Of a DNA stretch of 64,000 nucleotides, positions 1-8,602 are shown piece after piece; position 1 is the stretch's first letter, and the number at the start of each line of letters is the position of its first letter. The notes below the pieces were generated by a model. It ran no database searches. It was given only the letters and a program-made list of their open reading frames with translations, and was not told the origin of the DNA. Both the position numbers and the translations under genes were made by a program. Source of the DNA: Edaphobacter flagellatus (GTDB lineage Bacteria > Acidobacteriota > Terriglobia > Terriglobales > Acidobacteriaceae); assembly GCF_025264665.1 (NCBI RefSeq), contig NZ_CP073697.1:2666001-2730000 (forward strand), written 5' to 3'.

Positions 1-669
1 CTTGAGGGCGGCGGTTTTGCTATCGAGAATTTGGGCGGGTTCGAGGACGAAGACGGCGGAGGATTCGCGCGCGAGTTTTTCGGTGATGGGACGCGAGATG
101 GGCGAGCCGACCTCTTCTTCGGAGTTGATGAGCAGGGTGACGGGGCGGCGGAGGAGGGAGAGTTTCTGGAGGACGGAGATGGCGGTGAGGGCCATGACGA
201 CTCCGGCCTTCATGTCGAGTGTGCCGGGGCCGTAGATTTTGCCGGCGTCTTCGCGCCAGGGCATGGAGCGGAGGGTGCCGTGGGGCCAGACGGTGTCAAG
301 GTGCGAGAGCAGAAGGATGGGTTTCTGTCTGGATCGCTGCGGGCCGAAGCGGAGTTCGTAGACGTCGCCGAAGGGAGCGTCTGTGGTGGCATGGGCAGAA
401 TGCGGGGGTTCCTCGGCTTTGCTGCGCTTCGCTCGGAATGACACTTCTTCGTTGCCTTTTTGGCTCGCTCGGAATGACACTCTCCCTTTCTGCCGGTGGC
501 GTTTGACGCGGGCTCCGAGGGCTTCGGCCCAGGTTGCGGTGAGCTGTTGGGCGGCGTTGACGGCGGCGGGGTCTTCGCTGGGGCTTTCGACGAGGACGAG
601 CTCGCGGAGGTGTTCGAGGAGCCAGGGGGTTTCCTGCTGGGTACGGGCGAGGAGTTGGGCGAAGTCCAT
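1..669 (-). CDS. M20-family metallopeptidase (glutamate carboxypeptidase-like), C-terminal part outside window
   Basis: Reading on the minus strand from ATG at 669 gives 223 open codons running off the window edge. Zinc-peptidase M20 motifs are in order: SHLDTVWP (His123, Asp125), GPGTLDMKAG (bridging Asp152), and NSEEEVGSP (catalytic and metal Glu near 184-185), followed by VLEP near 210. The pattern resembles CPG2-type carboxypeptidases, which hydrolyse C-terminal amino acids such as glutamate. Residues about 64-93 do not look like M20 sequence: they are the in-frame translation of a dispersed repeat (see the repeat at 400-480). The gene is divergent from lpxC; the 196 bp between them hold no other gene. 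Whether the insertion is tolerated cannot be seen, since the rest of the gene is missing. Confidence 0.85.
   Translation of the reverse strand, partial: MDFAQLLARTQQETPWLLEHLRELVLVESPSEDPAAVNAAQQLTATWAEALGARVKRHRQKGRVSFRASQKGNEEVSFRAKRSKAEEPPHSAHATTDAPFGDVYELRFGPQRSRQKPILLLSHLDTVWPHGTLRSMPWREDAGKIYGPGTLDMKAGVVMALTAISVLQKLSLLRRPVTLLINSEEEVGSPISRPITEKLARESSAVFVLEPAQILDSKTAALK
400..480 (+). repeat. Dispersed repeat module B, in frame inside the M20 gene
   Basis: Starts AATGCGGGGGTTCCTCGGC and ends CGCTCGGAATGACAC. The end TCGGAATGACAC occurs twice here (433-444 and 469-480), 36 bp apart, so the internal duplication keeps the minus-strand reading frame. The same module recurs at 1880-1955, 28124-28169, about 32537-32575 and, inverted, 61876-61922. 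Confidence 0.8.
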
Positions 670-865
670 GCTAAGTCTCACTAGATGCCTGATTTGTCGT
701 GGTTTACAGGACGAATGAAAGACGAAAGTGTGTCTAAATTGCAACACAAAAAAGAGTTGACCCGTCTGTAACCTAGTAGCTGGAATTTTAGAGCAGTTCC
801 GCTATGGTGTTGTGAGCTTTTGGAGTTGCTTTGACGGAGACCCTTGGTTCGGAGAGTTTAGCTTC

Positions 866-1786
866 GTGAGATCGCAGGTGCACCTGGAATGCACAATCCG
901 GTCGGCGATTGAGTTCAGTGGAGTAGGGCTGCACTCGGGGGCTCCGGTGTCGATGCGGTTGGTTCCGGCTCCGGCTGGTTCGGGCATCGTCTTTCGCAGG
1001 ACCGATCTGGACAACTTCGAGATTACGGCGACGGGGCGGAACGTGGCGAAGGTGAGTTACGCGACGAGCCTGATGCGCGGGTCGGTGCTGATCTCGACGA
1101 CGGAGCATCTGTTGAGCGCGCTGATTGGCTATGGGGTCGATAACGTCATCGTCGAAATCAACAACCTTGAAGTGCCAATTCTGGATGGCAGTGCGCTGCC
1201 GTATATTCGCGCGTTTGAAGAAACAGGGCTGAAGCAGCAGCGGCGTCGGCGTGAGTACATGCGCATCCTCAAAGATGTTGAGGTGCGCGACGGTGCGAAG
1301 TTTATCGGCGTGTATCCGGGCAAGGGCTACCAGATCGACTACATGATTGATTTTCCGGAGCCGATTGGCGTGGAGGGATTTCGCGGCGACCTGGCGACGG
1401 GCGATTATGCGCGGCTGATTGCTCCGGCGCGTACGTTTGGGTTTAAGGAAGACGAGGCGATGTTGCGGAACATGGGATTGATCCGCGGCGTTTCGGACGA
1501 CAGCGCAATTATTCTTTCGCGCAAGGGCGTGGAGAATGGTCCGCTGCGCTTTGACGATGAATTTGTGCGGCACAAGGTGCTGGACCTGATCGGCGATCTT
1601 GCCCTGGCGGGACGCAGGATCGAAGGCCGCGTGGTGGCGGAGCGCGCGGGACATGCGATGCATACGGCCCTGGTGCAGCGATTGCTGAAGGATCGCAGCG
1701 CGTGGGAGCTGGCGCATGTGCATGATGAAGTGCATGAGCCGGAGACGGCGCGGGCTTCGGTGAGTATGCAGCCCGTTACGGTTTAG
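866..1786 (+). CDS. lpxC: UDP-3-O-acyl-N-acetylglucosamine deacetylase LpxC
   Basis: Catalyses the committed zinc-dependent deacetylation step of lipid A synthesis in the cytoplasm, so the organism makes a lipopolysaccharide-type outer membrane. The 306-residue product matches the usual length (about 305). Zinc and catalytic motifs are intact: STTEHLL (His81), VRHKVLDLIGD (His236, Asp240) and RAGHAMHT (His263), spaced as in E. coli LpxC. I chose the GTG at 866 because GGAGAG lies at 851-856 with good spacing and the protein then begins just before the conserved TIRSAIEFSGVGLHSG. A longer in-frame GTG at 812 would add 18 unconserved residues. It stands alone, divergent from the M20 gene. Confidence 0.96.
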   Translation: MRSQVHLECTIRSAIEFSGVGLHSGAPVSMRLVPAPAGSGIVFRRTDLDNFEITATGRNVAKVSYATSLMRGSVLISTTEHLLSALIGYGVDNVIVEINNLEVPILDGSALPYIRAFEETGLKQQRRRREYMRILKDVEVRDGAKFIGVYPGKGYQIDYMIDFPEPIGVEGFRGDLATGDYARLIAPARTFGFKEDEAMLRNMGLIRGVSDDSAIILSRKGVENGPLRFDDEFVRHKVLDLIGDLALAGRRIEGRVVAERAGHAMHTALVQRLLKDRSAWELAHVHDEVHEPETARASVSMQPVTV

Positions 1787-1837
1787 GGTTTCCTGAGACA
1801 TTCTGCGAAGCGCACATCCGGCAAATGAAGGTGCCAG

Positions 1838-1955
1838 ATATGGGGCACCTGATCCTGATGATGCTGTGGCTGGGATGAGAAATGCGGGGGTTGCTTTCAC
1901 CCCAACGAGCAAGCTCGCTGGGGACCCCGGTCCTCGGCTCCGCTCGGAATGACAC
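1838..1955 (+). repeat. Composite dispersed repeat between lpxC and folK
   Basis: A partial module A (GGGGCACC ... GTGGCTGGGATG, about 1838-1877) is followed by module B (1880-1955, AATGCGGGGGTT ... CGCTCGGAATGACAC). Module B here has an extra internal palindrome-like stretch, CCCCAACGAGCAAGCTCG, which also occurs near 25855. Open reading frames through it are accidental. It fills most of the 224 bp lpxC-folK gap. Confidence 0.7.
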
Positions 1956-2010
1956 CTTCTTTGGTTGCGTACGGGCTCCGGTGCGCATTGGTTTTCTTTA
2001 TGCTCATCTG

Positions 2011-2487
2011 ATGACGGGTTTGTTTAAGGAGAAGGCGGCGATTGCGCTGGGGTCGAATCTTGCTTCGCCGTATGGCGATCGCGAGGCGAATCTGCGCGAA
2101 GCGGTGCGGCGGCTGGGTGCGCTGGGTAAGGTGACGGCGGTCTCGCGCTTTTACGATACGGAGCCGGTGGGATATGTGGAACAGCCGCGGTTTCTGAATG
2201 GCGCGGTGGTGCTGGAGACGTCGCTGTCTGCAGAAGACCTGCTGCAAGGCATGATGGAGATCGAGCGGGCGATGGGCCGCGAGCGTGTGATTGCGAAGGG
2301 ACCGCGGGTGGTCGATCTCGACCTGCTGCTGTATGGCAGCAAGGTGGCAAGCACGGCGGAGCTCACGCTGCCGCATCCGGAGATGCATCAGCGGCGGTTC
2401 GTACTGGAGCCGCTGAGTGAGATCGCGGGCGAGTGGGTGCATCCGGTACTGGGGGAGACGGTGCGGGAGCTGCTGGACCAGAGTTAG
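2011..2487 (+). CDS. folK: 2-amino-4-hydroxy-6-hydroxymethyldihydropteridine pyrophosphokinase
   Basis: Transfers pyrophosphate from ATP to hydroxymethyldihydropterin in folate synthesis. The 158-residue product shows the HPPK hallmarks: AAIALGSNLASPYGDR near the N-terminus, the GPRVVDLDLLLYG metal-binding motif (two Asp) and LPHPEMHQRRFVLEPL. ATG 2011 is chosen because the family begins just before ALGSN; upstream in-frame codons back to 1882 are repeat sequence. No clear Shine-Dalgarno is visible. No other folate gene is adjacent, so it appears to be a single-gene unit. Confidence 0.93.
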   Translation: MTGLFKEKAAIALGSNLASPYGDREANLREAVRRLGALGKVTAVSRFYDTEPVGYVEQPRFLNGAVVLETSLSAEDLLQGMMEIERAMGRERVIAKGPRVVDLDLLLYGSKVASTAELTLPHPEMHQRRFVLEPLSEIAGEWVHPVLGETVRELLDQS

Positions 2488-2516
2488 AAGCTCCCCTGCG
2501 TCATTCGTCGGAGTTG

Positions 2517-3263
2517 CTACAGATCCTGACGCGAGGTGACGAAGGCGCCGATAGATAGCAGGATCAATGCGGCGGTAAAGAAGCCGAAGATGGGTGTGAG
2601 GGCGTAGGCGGGTCCCCAGAGCATAGTGTGGGTGTCAAGGTATCGGGGGAGGAGGCCACTCATGAAGTCGGCGACGTGGAGATGGTACGGGCGGAGGCGA
2701 GGATAACGCGCTCCCGCGAGGTAGAAGATGTAGGTGATGTAGGCGACCGCGAGCGAGACGTACTCGCTGGTGAAGATGATGGAGGCGAGGAACGAGATCG
2801 CAAAGGTGAAGATTCCGCCGACCGCCCAGAGCGGGACAAAGCGCAACCCGTAGGCGAGAGGAAGTTGCTGGTGGACGAGGTGCGATGCGGCGGTGATGAC
2901 GAAGGGCGGAATCAACGATAGAACGAGGATCTGCAGAAGGCCGAGGGTGGCGCGTGAGACGACCAGGCTGGTGCGGCTGACGGGTAGTGCGAGGGTGAAG
3001 CCGAGGGTGTTCTGCTTGCGATCGCGCTGAAGTCCGCCGAGGCCGAGGAGGAGGCAGCTTAGCTGTAAGATTCCGCGTGTAGCTCCGCCGAAGACGGTCC
3101 AGTGGATATATTGGGTATAGTTCTGGACGCGTGGCGTGCTGTGGACGACTCCTGGATAGAGATAGCTTTCGAGAAGCGTGTAGACGAGACACATGACAGC
3201 GATCAGTGAAGCGCTGAGAAGGAATCGTACTCGGCTTTCACGCCACGCTTTGTACCAGAGCAT
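2517..3263 (-). CDS. ABC-2 type transporter permease
   Basis: About 248 residues with six predicted hydrophobic segments. It begins MLWYKAWRES, almost the same as its upstream neighbour (MLWYKSWREM), so the two permeases are duplicated paralogues, and both carry TLALPVSR in the middle. AGGAG directly abuts the ATG at 3269, so I prefer the second ATG at 3263, six bases downstream of it. It is the last gene of the GntR-ATPase-permease-permease operon, nine bases after the preceding stop. Substrate unknown; in the YtrA-type systems such exporters are linked to cell-envelope stress. Confidence 0.8.
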   Translation of the reverse strand: MLWYKAWRESRVRFLLSASLIAVMCLVYTLLESYLYPGVVHSTPRVQNYTQYIHWTVFGGATRGILQLSCLLLGLGGLQRDRKQNTLGFTLALPVSRTSLVVSRATLGLLQILVLSLIPPFVITAASHLVHQQLPLAYGLRFVPLWAVGGIFTFAISFLASIIFTSEYVSLAVAYITYIFYLAGARYPRLRPYHLHVADFMSGLLPRYLDTHTMLWGPAYALTPIFGFFTAALILLSIGAFVTSRQDL

Positions 3264-3272
3264 CGTCATCTC

Positions 3273-4010
3273 CTAAAAATCTCGCAGCTGTATGCGCCGC
3301 GAGGCGAATACAACGAAGGTAAAGCTGAAGAGCACCATGACGAAGAGCGAGAACCATGGCATGGGGCCTGTGAGCAGGTGCTGGGACTCGTTGAAGAAGG
3401 GCATGTCTTCTCCGTTGATGATGTCGAAGATATCAAGCATGCGGAAGCGGGAGAGCCAGGGCAGTTGCAAAAGCACGCCGTAGAGCATGAGCGAGGGGAC
3501 GGCGAGAAGCACCGAGGTGTACTCCCCTTCGAGGTGATGTGCGAGGAGGAAGGTGAAGCCGTAGAAGAGAGCTCCTGCGGCAGCCCACAGGGTGGCGAAG
3601 CCGAGCGTTTGTGCGACGGGATACACCTGGCCAATGTAGTGGGAGGCTAGCGGTAGAACGGCGATGGGGACGGCAGCGATGGCGATGACTCCGAAGTAGC
3701 CGATGAGTGCTCGGGTGAAGACGATATTCCTTCGGCTGACGGGAAGGGCAAGAGTGAAGCCCGCAGTGCCGTGCGCGCGCTCCTGAAGCAGGCCGCCGCT
3801 GCCGAGGATGATGGAGAGGATAAGGAAGAGATCGCGACCGATGCTGTTGTAGACGGCTTTCCAGATGTAGGCGACGTAGGTTATCGGAGCGTCGGCGTGG
3901 TCACGCATCGTCTGCTGATTGATGACGATGAAAGCGCAGACGATGGCCATTGCCGCCATGCCGGCGAGGATGACGGTTCTCATCTCGCGCCAGGATTTAT
4001 ACCAGAGCAT
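3273..4010 (-). CDS. ABC-2 type transporter permease
   Basis: About 245 residues, strongly hydrophobic, with TAGFTLALPVSRRN in the central part and a positively charged C-terminal end (ASRRIQLRDF). GGGAG sits seven bases before the ATG at 4010, favouring it over the ATG at 4016. Its start overlaps the end of the ATP-binding gene by 14 bases, which indicates translational coupling. Together with the paralogue downstream it probably forms a heterodimeric membrane channel driven by the adjacent ATPase. Confidence 0.82.
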   Translation of the reverse strand: MLWYKSWREMRTVILAGMAAMAIVCAFIVINQQTMRDHADAPITYVAYIWKAVYNSIGRDLFLILSIILGSGGLLQERAHGTAGFTLALPVSRRNIVFTRALIGYFGVIAIAAVPIAVLPLASHYIGQVYPVAQTLGFATLWAAAGALFYGFTFLLAHHLEGEYTSVLLAVPSLMLYGVLLQLPWLSRFRMLDIFDIINGEDMPFFNESQHLLTGPMPWFSLFVMVLFSFTFVVFASRRIQLRDF

Positions 4011-4935
4011 CTTCATGCTCCCGGTGCAGTTGCTGGTCCTGGCGGTTTCTGTCCTGAACGGTCTCGAGGAAGATCTCGCGCAGGTTGATGGGCGAGATAT
4101 CGACGGCGACGGCACCGCGCTCGCGGCCGAGCTGTGCGATGGCGTCGGCGTTGCTGCTGGCGAGGATGGTGATCTGGCGGCCATCCTGACGCATTTTTTC
4201 GACACCGAGAAGCGGCTCGAGCGTTGGCGCGGTGGTGGAGAAGCCCAGGGAGATGCGGCGGTAGTTCTCGCGTATCTGTTCGAGCGACATGTCGAGGACG
4301 GTGACGCCGCGGTCGATCATGAGGATGTCGTCGGCGATGCGTTCGACCTCGGAGAGCTGATGCGATGAGAAGAAGACGGTCGTGCCGTTGGCGGGCGCGC
4401 TGACCAATGTTTGAAGAAGCTCTTCGATGGAGACGGGGTCGAGACCTTCGGTGGGTTCATCGAGGATCAGCAGGCTGGGGCGTCGCGAGAGGGCGAGCAG
4501 TAGCGCCAGCTTGGTACGCATGCCCTTGGAGAGGGCTTTAACTTTACGGTCTGAGGGCAGGCGATATTCTGCGAGCAATTTCTTTTCAATGGCGGGTTGC
4601 CAGTCTGTGTAGAAGGAGCGCGTAAACCGGATCAGTTGTGCCACGGTCATGTAGCCGTAGAGTCCTTTGTCTTCGCCGACGTATGCAATTTTTCGGCGTA
4701 TCTCGATGCTCTCGCGAGGATCGCTGATGCGATGACCGAGAACAGTGCCGCTGCCCGAGGTGGGTGCGACCATGCCGAGGAGCATCTTGATGGTTGAGCT
4801 TTTGCCTGCGCCGTTGCGACCGAGGAAACCGGTGATGCGCTCGGAGCGCACACTGCAGTTCAAGCAGTTGACGGCGCGGAACGAGCCGTAGTCTTTTGTG
4901 AGATTCGATGCCTGAATGACTCTCTCTGGAATCAT
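3997..4935 (-). CDS. ABC transporter ATP-binding protein (YtrB-like)
   Basis: 312 residues. Walker A GRNGAGKS (39-46), signature LSKGM (135-139), Walker B LLILDEP (155-161) and H-loop SSHQ (His192) are all present, so it should be a competent ATPase. The Q-loop position reads VGEDKGLYGYMT, as often seen in drug/peptide exporters of the CcmA/YtrB type. The C-terminal 100 residues form an accessory domain, and the tail DRNRQDQQLHREHED is very polar. ATGA overlap with the GntR gene (4932-4935) indicates a single transcript. The role is inferred from neighbours: energising the two ABC-2 permeases. Confidence 0.92.
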   Translation of the reverse strand: MIPERVIQASNLTKDYGSFRAVNCLNCSVRSERITGFLGRNGAGKSSTIKMLLGMVAPTSGSGTVLGHRISDPRESIEIRRKIAYVGEDKGLYGYMTVAQLIRFTRSFYTDWQPAIEKKLLAEYRLPSDRKVKALSKGMRTKLALLLALSRRPSLLILDEPTEGLDPVSIEELLQTLVSAPANGTTVFFSSHQLSEVERIADDILMIDRGVTVLDMSLEQIRENYRRISLGFSTTAPTLEPLLGVEKMRQDGRQITILASSNADAIAQLGRERGAVAVDISPINLREIFLETVQDRNRQDQQLHREHEDALV

Positions 4936-5327
4936 GAGTTCCTCGCTGTTGCTGCGATGTGGATGAGCTGGTTCTCAAAGAGCCGGCGGATTTCGTCTGG
5001 AGAGAAGCCGTCTTCGTGCAGGTCATCGACTACGCCGCGCACCTTCGCCTGTGCCTTGAGGAGTTTGCCGGTGCGTGATCTGGCATTGCGAGGTGTAGAG
5101 ATATATGCGCCAGAGCCGTGACGAAGCTCGAGGAGGCCTTCGTGCTGCAGCTCCATGTAAGCCCTGGCGACGGTGTTGTGGCTCACAATGAGTTGCTCGG
5201 CCAGCGTGCGAATGCCGGGCATGAGGTCACCATCCTGCAGGACACCGGTTTCTACGGCGTGGCGTACCTGTTCCATGAGCTGGAGATAGAGGGGGTGACC
5301 GGAAGCTGGATTCAGGCGAAAAATCAT
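4932..5327 (-). CDS. GntR-family transcriptional regulator, YtrA type
   Basis: About 131 residues: an N-terminal GntR winged helix (PLYLQLMEQVRHAVETG, then IRTLAEQLIVSHNTVARAY, then GLLELRHGSGAYIS) followed by only a short C-terminal helical tail, as in the YtrA subfamily, which lacks the large effector domain of FadR/HutC types. I chose ATG 5327 because the longer start (5360) would place the palindrome at 5336-5357 inside the coding sequence. It heads the ABC operon and very probably represses it. Confidence 0.88.
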   Translation of the reverse strand: MIFRLNPASGHPLYLQLMEQVRHAVETGVLQDGDLMPGIRTLAEQLIVSHNTVARAYMELQHEGLLELRHGSGAYISTPRNARSRTGKLLKAQAKVRGVVDDLHEDGFSPDEIRRLFENQLIHIAATARNS

Positions 5328-5335
5328 AACCACAA

Positions 5336-5365
5336 CTGTACCGCTGTATAGGTACAGCATGTCAA
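5336..5365 (-). promoter_or_regulatory. Predicted YtrA-type operator overlapping promoter
   Basis: A perfect 7-bp inverted repeat, CTGTACC-N8-GGTACAG (5336-5342 and 5351-5357), lies nine bases before the regulator ATG. On the minus strand a consensus -35 TTGACA (5365-5360) is followed after 17 bases by GGTACA (5342-5337), a poor -10 that overlaps the palindrome arm. If transcription starts about seven bases later the message would be nearly leaderless, consistent with no Shine-Dalgarno before ATG 5327. Seen in sequence; function inferred. Confidence 0.6.
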
Positions 5366-5486
5366 TATATTTCTTTGAAATTTGTTTGTCTGCGATGTCG
5401 TTTGGGTTGGGCGATGGCTGCTGGTGATCGCGGTACCGGGGGTCTATGCTATTGAGTTCAGGGTGTTGCCAGAGAAGAGGAGCAGT

Positions 5487-7307
5487 ATGCGACGTCGGTT
5501 GGCGGTAGTTTGTTGTTGTGCTGTCTGGGTAGGTGCGGTGTTGCAGCTTGCGGTGGCGCAGCAGCCGGCGATGCTATGTCACAGCGAGGAGATGACGGGG
5601 ATTGTGACGTCGGCTGAGACGCTGCCGCCTCCTGTGAAGATGACGGGGATCGGCAATAGCTCGATGGCGATTACGGTGGCCAACGATGAGGCGCGGATGT
5701 GGTTTACGCAGGGGCTGAATCTGCTACACGACTTCTGGGACTATGAGGCGGCGCGTGCCTTTGAGCAGGCGGTACGCGTGGATCCGCAGTGTGCGATGTG
5801 CTACTGGGGGTTGTATCAGGCGGCGAGTTTTCACAGGAGCGGCGTGAAGTGGGGAGACGATGCTCTGGCTCGCGCAGTGGAGCTGGCGAAAGACAAGAAG
5901 CGTGCGACGCATGCAGAGCAGCTCTACATCAAGGCTGCCGAACAGAGTCATAAGGAGCAGGCGGAGCGGTCGAAGCATGGGCCGAATACGGGCGGCAGCA
6001 CAGGGTCGAAGCCAGCAGCGTACAAGGAATCGAAGGAGACGAAGACGCTGCGCAAGCTGGTGAAGATGCTGCCGGAGGATGTGCAGGCTCGGGTTTATCT
6101 GGCTGAGTCGATGATGAACGGCTTCGACGCGAAGGGTATGCCGAAGCAGGGAACGGCGGAGGGGCAGCAGATTCTGGTGGAGATTTTGAAGGAGCATCCG
6201 GATGACACGGCGGCGAATCATTACTGGATTCATGCGGTGGAGCCCGGGAATCGTCCTGAGCTGGCGCTGGAGAGCGCGAGGAAGCTGGGGGCGTTGACGC
6301 CGGCTTCGGGACATATGGTGCATATGCCGGGGCACATCTTTTATCGCACGGGAGATTATGAGGCGGCGCGCGCGTCGTTTGAGAACTCGATGCGTGTGGA
6401 TGAGGCGTACATGCAGGCGCAGAAGGTGACGGTGGCCAACGACTGGAACTACGTGCACAACCTGATGTACCTGGTTGCGAATTTGATGGAAGCGGGCAGA
6501 GTGGTGGAGGCAATCGAGATTTCGGCGAAGCTGACGCATGCGCGGGGTGAGGCGGGTGGGACGTTGTATCGGCAGACTCCTCGTGATGGGTTGACGCGGC
6601 TGAATGTGCAGCTGCCGGTGTTTCTGCGTGCGGGTGCGTGGGGATCGGCTACGGAGGCGTTGGAGAAGAGCGCTCCTGATCCGGAGCTGAAGAATCTTAC
6701 CGGTCTGCGGAAGGTGATGCTGGATTACACGCAAGGCATGGCAGCTCTGGAGCGCGGCGATGCGAAGTTGGCTCGGCGCAGTGCAGATGCGTTGGCGGAG
6801 TATGTGAAGACGAAGCCGGAAGAGGACAAGGATTCGATGCCAGGGATGGCGGCAATGTCGATGGCGAAGGATGCGATGGCCAAGCCGCTGCACAGCTTTC
6901 TGGATGTGGCTTCGCTGGAGCTGACGGCGAGTGTGTTGCTGGCGGAGGGCCGCGGCGTGGAGTCGGATGCGATGTTTACGAAGGCTGCGGATGCGGAGCG
7001 GGAGCTGGGATATCGCGAGCCGCCGATGTATATCCGGCCGGTGGGTGAGTCGCGCGGCGATGCGCTGCTGCGGGCGAAGCGCTATGACGAGGCGAAGGCC
7101 GCGTACGAGGCGGCGCTGAAGGAGCGGCCGAACTCAGGCTATCCACTGTTTGGGATTGCACAAGCGGATGTGGGGGCGAAGCGGACGCGCGAGGCGACGG
7201 AGGATTATGCGCGATTGCTGAAGGCGTGGTCGAAGGCGGATGCCGACCTGCCGCAGGTGCAGGTGGCGCGAGCCTGGATTGAGGGTCAGGCGGTAAGTGG
7301 GCAGTAA
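5487..7307 (+). CDS. Secreted tetratricopeptide-repeat protein
   Basis: 606 residues. N-terminal signal peptide (MRRRLAVVCC through LAVAQQ), then several TPR-like helical pairs: EARMWFTQGLNLLHDFWDYE, DYEAARAFEQAVRVDP, DYEAARASFENSMRVDEAY and, near the end, RYDEAKAAYEAALKERP. A conserved-looking GHMVHMPGHIFYRTGDY segment, rich in His and Met, lies near residue 280. ATG 5487 is preceded by AGAGGAG and directly begins the signal peptide; the open frame from 5382 is unlikely. Presumed periplasmic scaffold or protein-interaction role; no catalytic domain recognised. It is a single gene with the next plus-strand gene far downstream. Confidence 0.8.
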   Translation: MRRRLAVVCCCAVWVGAVLQLAVAQQPAMLCHSEEMTGIVTSAETLPPPVKMTGIGNSSMAITVANDEARMWFTQGLNLLHDFWDYEAARAFEQAVRVDPQCAMCYWGLYQAASFHRSGVKWGDDALARAVELAKDKKRATHAEQLYIKAAEQSHKEQAERSKHGPNTGGSTGSKPAAYKESKETKTLRKLVKMLPEDVQARVYLAESMMNGFDAKGMPKQGTAEGQQILVEILKEHPDDTAANHYWIHAVEPGNRPELALESARKLGALTPASGHMVHMPGHIFYRTGDYEAARASFENSMRVDEAYMQAQKVTVANDWNYVHNLMYLVANLMEAGRVVEAIEISAKLTHARGEAGGTLYRQTPRDGLTRLNVQLPVFLRAGAWGSATEALEKSAPDPELKNLTGLRKVMLDYTQGMAALERGDAKLARRSADALAEYVKTKPEEDKDSMPGMAAMSMAKDAMAKPLHSFLDVASLELTASVLLAEGRGVESDAMFTKAADAERELGYREPPMYIRPVGESRGDALLRAKRYDEAKAAYEAALKERPNSGYPLFGIAQADVGAKRTREATEDYARLLKAWSKADADLPQVQVARAWIEGQAVSGQ

Positions 7308-7326
7308 GCGAGCCGTTAAAAATGAT

Positions 7327-8544
7327 CTATGGAAGCGAATCGAGGAATTGGTTCGTCTCGCTTAGGACCTGGGTTCCGTTGGAGATGAAGATGTAATGGT
7401 TGGCGTTTGCGATACGAACGACATGCGCGGTTGGCTGTCCCTTCTCGAACGCATCGATTTGGCGTGCTTGATTTGCGTCTGCCGCCGCTGCTGCCGCGAT
7501 GTTTTGTGGTGTGTCGCGACGGAAGTTCACACCTTTGTTCTGCGGATAACCGATGATCGCGAGAATGGGCAGCTGAATGGGCGCCGTGAAATGCTCAAAG
7601 TTTTTGGAGACTGCACTACCCGCGTCAGGTGCTGCGTTGAGAGCGCCCAAACTGCCGTCAGGATTTTCGAGGAAGCTCTCATGAAGTTCTGCTTCGGGGG
7701 GAACTCCGCCAATCGCAGTCGTCATCCTCTTCTTCATGGCAGCGAAGCTGGCTTTATCTGCCGGATCGGGCGGACCATACGCTGGCCGCAACGGATTTTC
7801 GGCGGAGTTCAATTTGCGGTTTAGATTGTCTTCGAATTGTGGGAGCGCAGCTTTGACCTGACGCATCTGTGCTGGATCATCGGGCTTTTTCGCAAGGTCA
7901 TCGATCTTCTTCTGGAGATCTTTGAGACTGGCTTTGTAGTCGCCAGCCGCGTCATAGAAGGCGTAGGCATAGGCGGCATCAAGATAGACGAGCGCGGAGA
8001 CACGTTCAGGGAAACGGGTTCCGATGGAACTGAGTTCTTCACCTGCGATAGAGTGGCCGATCAGTACAGGTCGCTCGATATGCAGTTGAGTCATTACTGC
8101 GAGGATGTCATCGCCAAGTCTTTCCGGAGAGTAGCCGCTGCCGGTATGAGTGGATTTGCCGAAGCCGCGCCGCGTGATGGCGTAGACATGATATTTGCTG
8201 GTGAAGATTGGGGCGAAGTCATCCCAGATGTGGGCTGTGTTTCCGAGCCCGGCGAGGAAGATGAGGGGGCGGCCGGTGCCACCCCAGTCCAGCACTTCGA
8301 GGTTGATGTCCCGGTCGACGGAGATTGTCTTGCTGTGATGCGGAGACAGGTCGTGCCAGGCAGGCGTGGATGGAGTTTGGGATGATCCCACTTGACTGAT
8401 GAGGAGAAGGGAGAAAAGTAGAGTGACGGGGGCTTTGAGAAGGATCACGGAAAGAGTCCAATTCTGGTGGTTTGGGAAGACTATGGCGAGCGCGTGGCGC
8501 GGGTCAACCAAAGGGTGGAGATGAAATTGGATCGGATAGGTCAT
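7327..8544 (-). CDS. Secreted alpha/beta-hydrolase
   Basis: Up to 405 residues. An alpha/beta-hydrolase core is evident: RPLIFLAGLGNTAHIWDDF (oxyanion strand), ITRRGFGKST, the nucleophile elbow VLIGHSIAGEE, and the C-terminal VRIANANHYIFIS carrying the catalytic His; the acid is probably in the LAIIGYPQ region. A helical cap with DLQKKIDDLAKKPDDPA sits between. The real start may be the GTG at 8448, which opens a clean signal peptide (ILLKAPVTLLFSLLLISQVGSSQ); the ATG at 8544 adds 32 residues without signal character. Substrate not predictable. Convergent with the TPR gene, 19 bases apart. Confidence 0.82.
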   Translation of the reverse strand: MTYPIQFHLHPLVDPRHALAIVFPNHQNWTLSVILLKAPVTLLFSLLLISQVGSSQTPSTPAWHDLSPHHSKTISVDRDINLEVLDWGGTGRPLIFLAGLGNTAHIWDDFAPIFTSKYHVYAITRRGFGKSTHTGSGYSPERLGDDILAVMTQLHIERPVLIGHSIAGEELSSIGTRFPERVSALVYLDAAYAYAFYDAAGDYKASLKDLQKKIDDLAKKPDDPAQMRQVKAALPQFEDNLNRKLNSAENPLRPAYGPPDPADKASFAAMKKRMTTAIGGVPPEAELHESFLENPDGSLGALNAAPDAGSAVSKNFEHFTAPIQLPILAIIGYPQNKGVNFRRDTPQNIAAAAAADANQARQIDAFEKGQPTAHVVRIANANHYIFISNGTQVLSETNQFLDSLP

Positions 8545-8602
8545 GACTTGGGGCGGGGGTCAGCCCTAGATTGGTTTACAAGATATCTCATACAACCTCC
8601 AG

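Noticed and set aside
788..1912. Minus-strand open frame (374 codons) opposite lpxC
   Set aside because: lpxC is unambiguous; the antisense product is His/Arg-rich and without motif.
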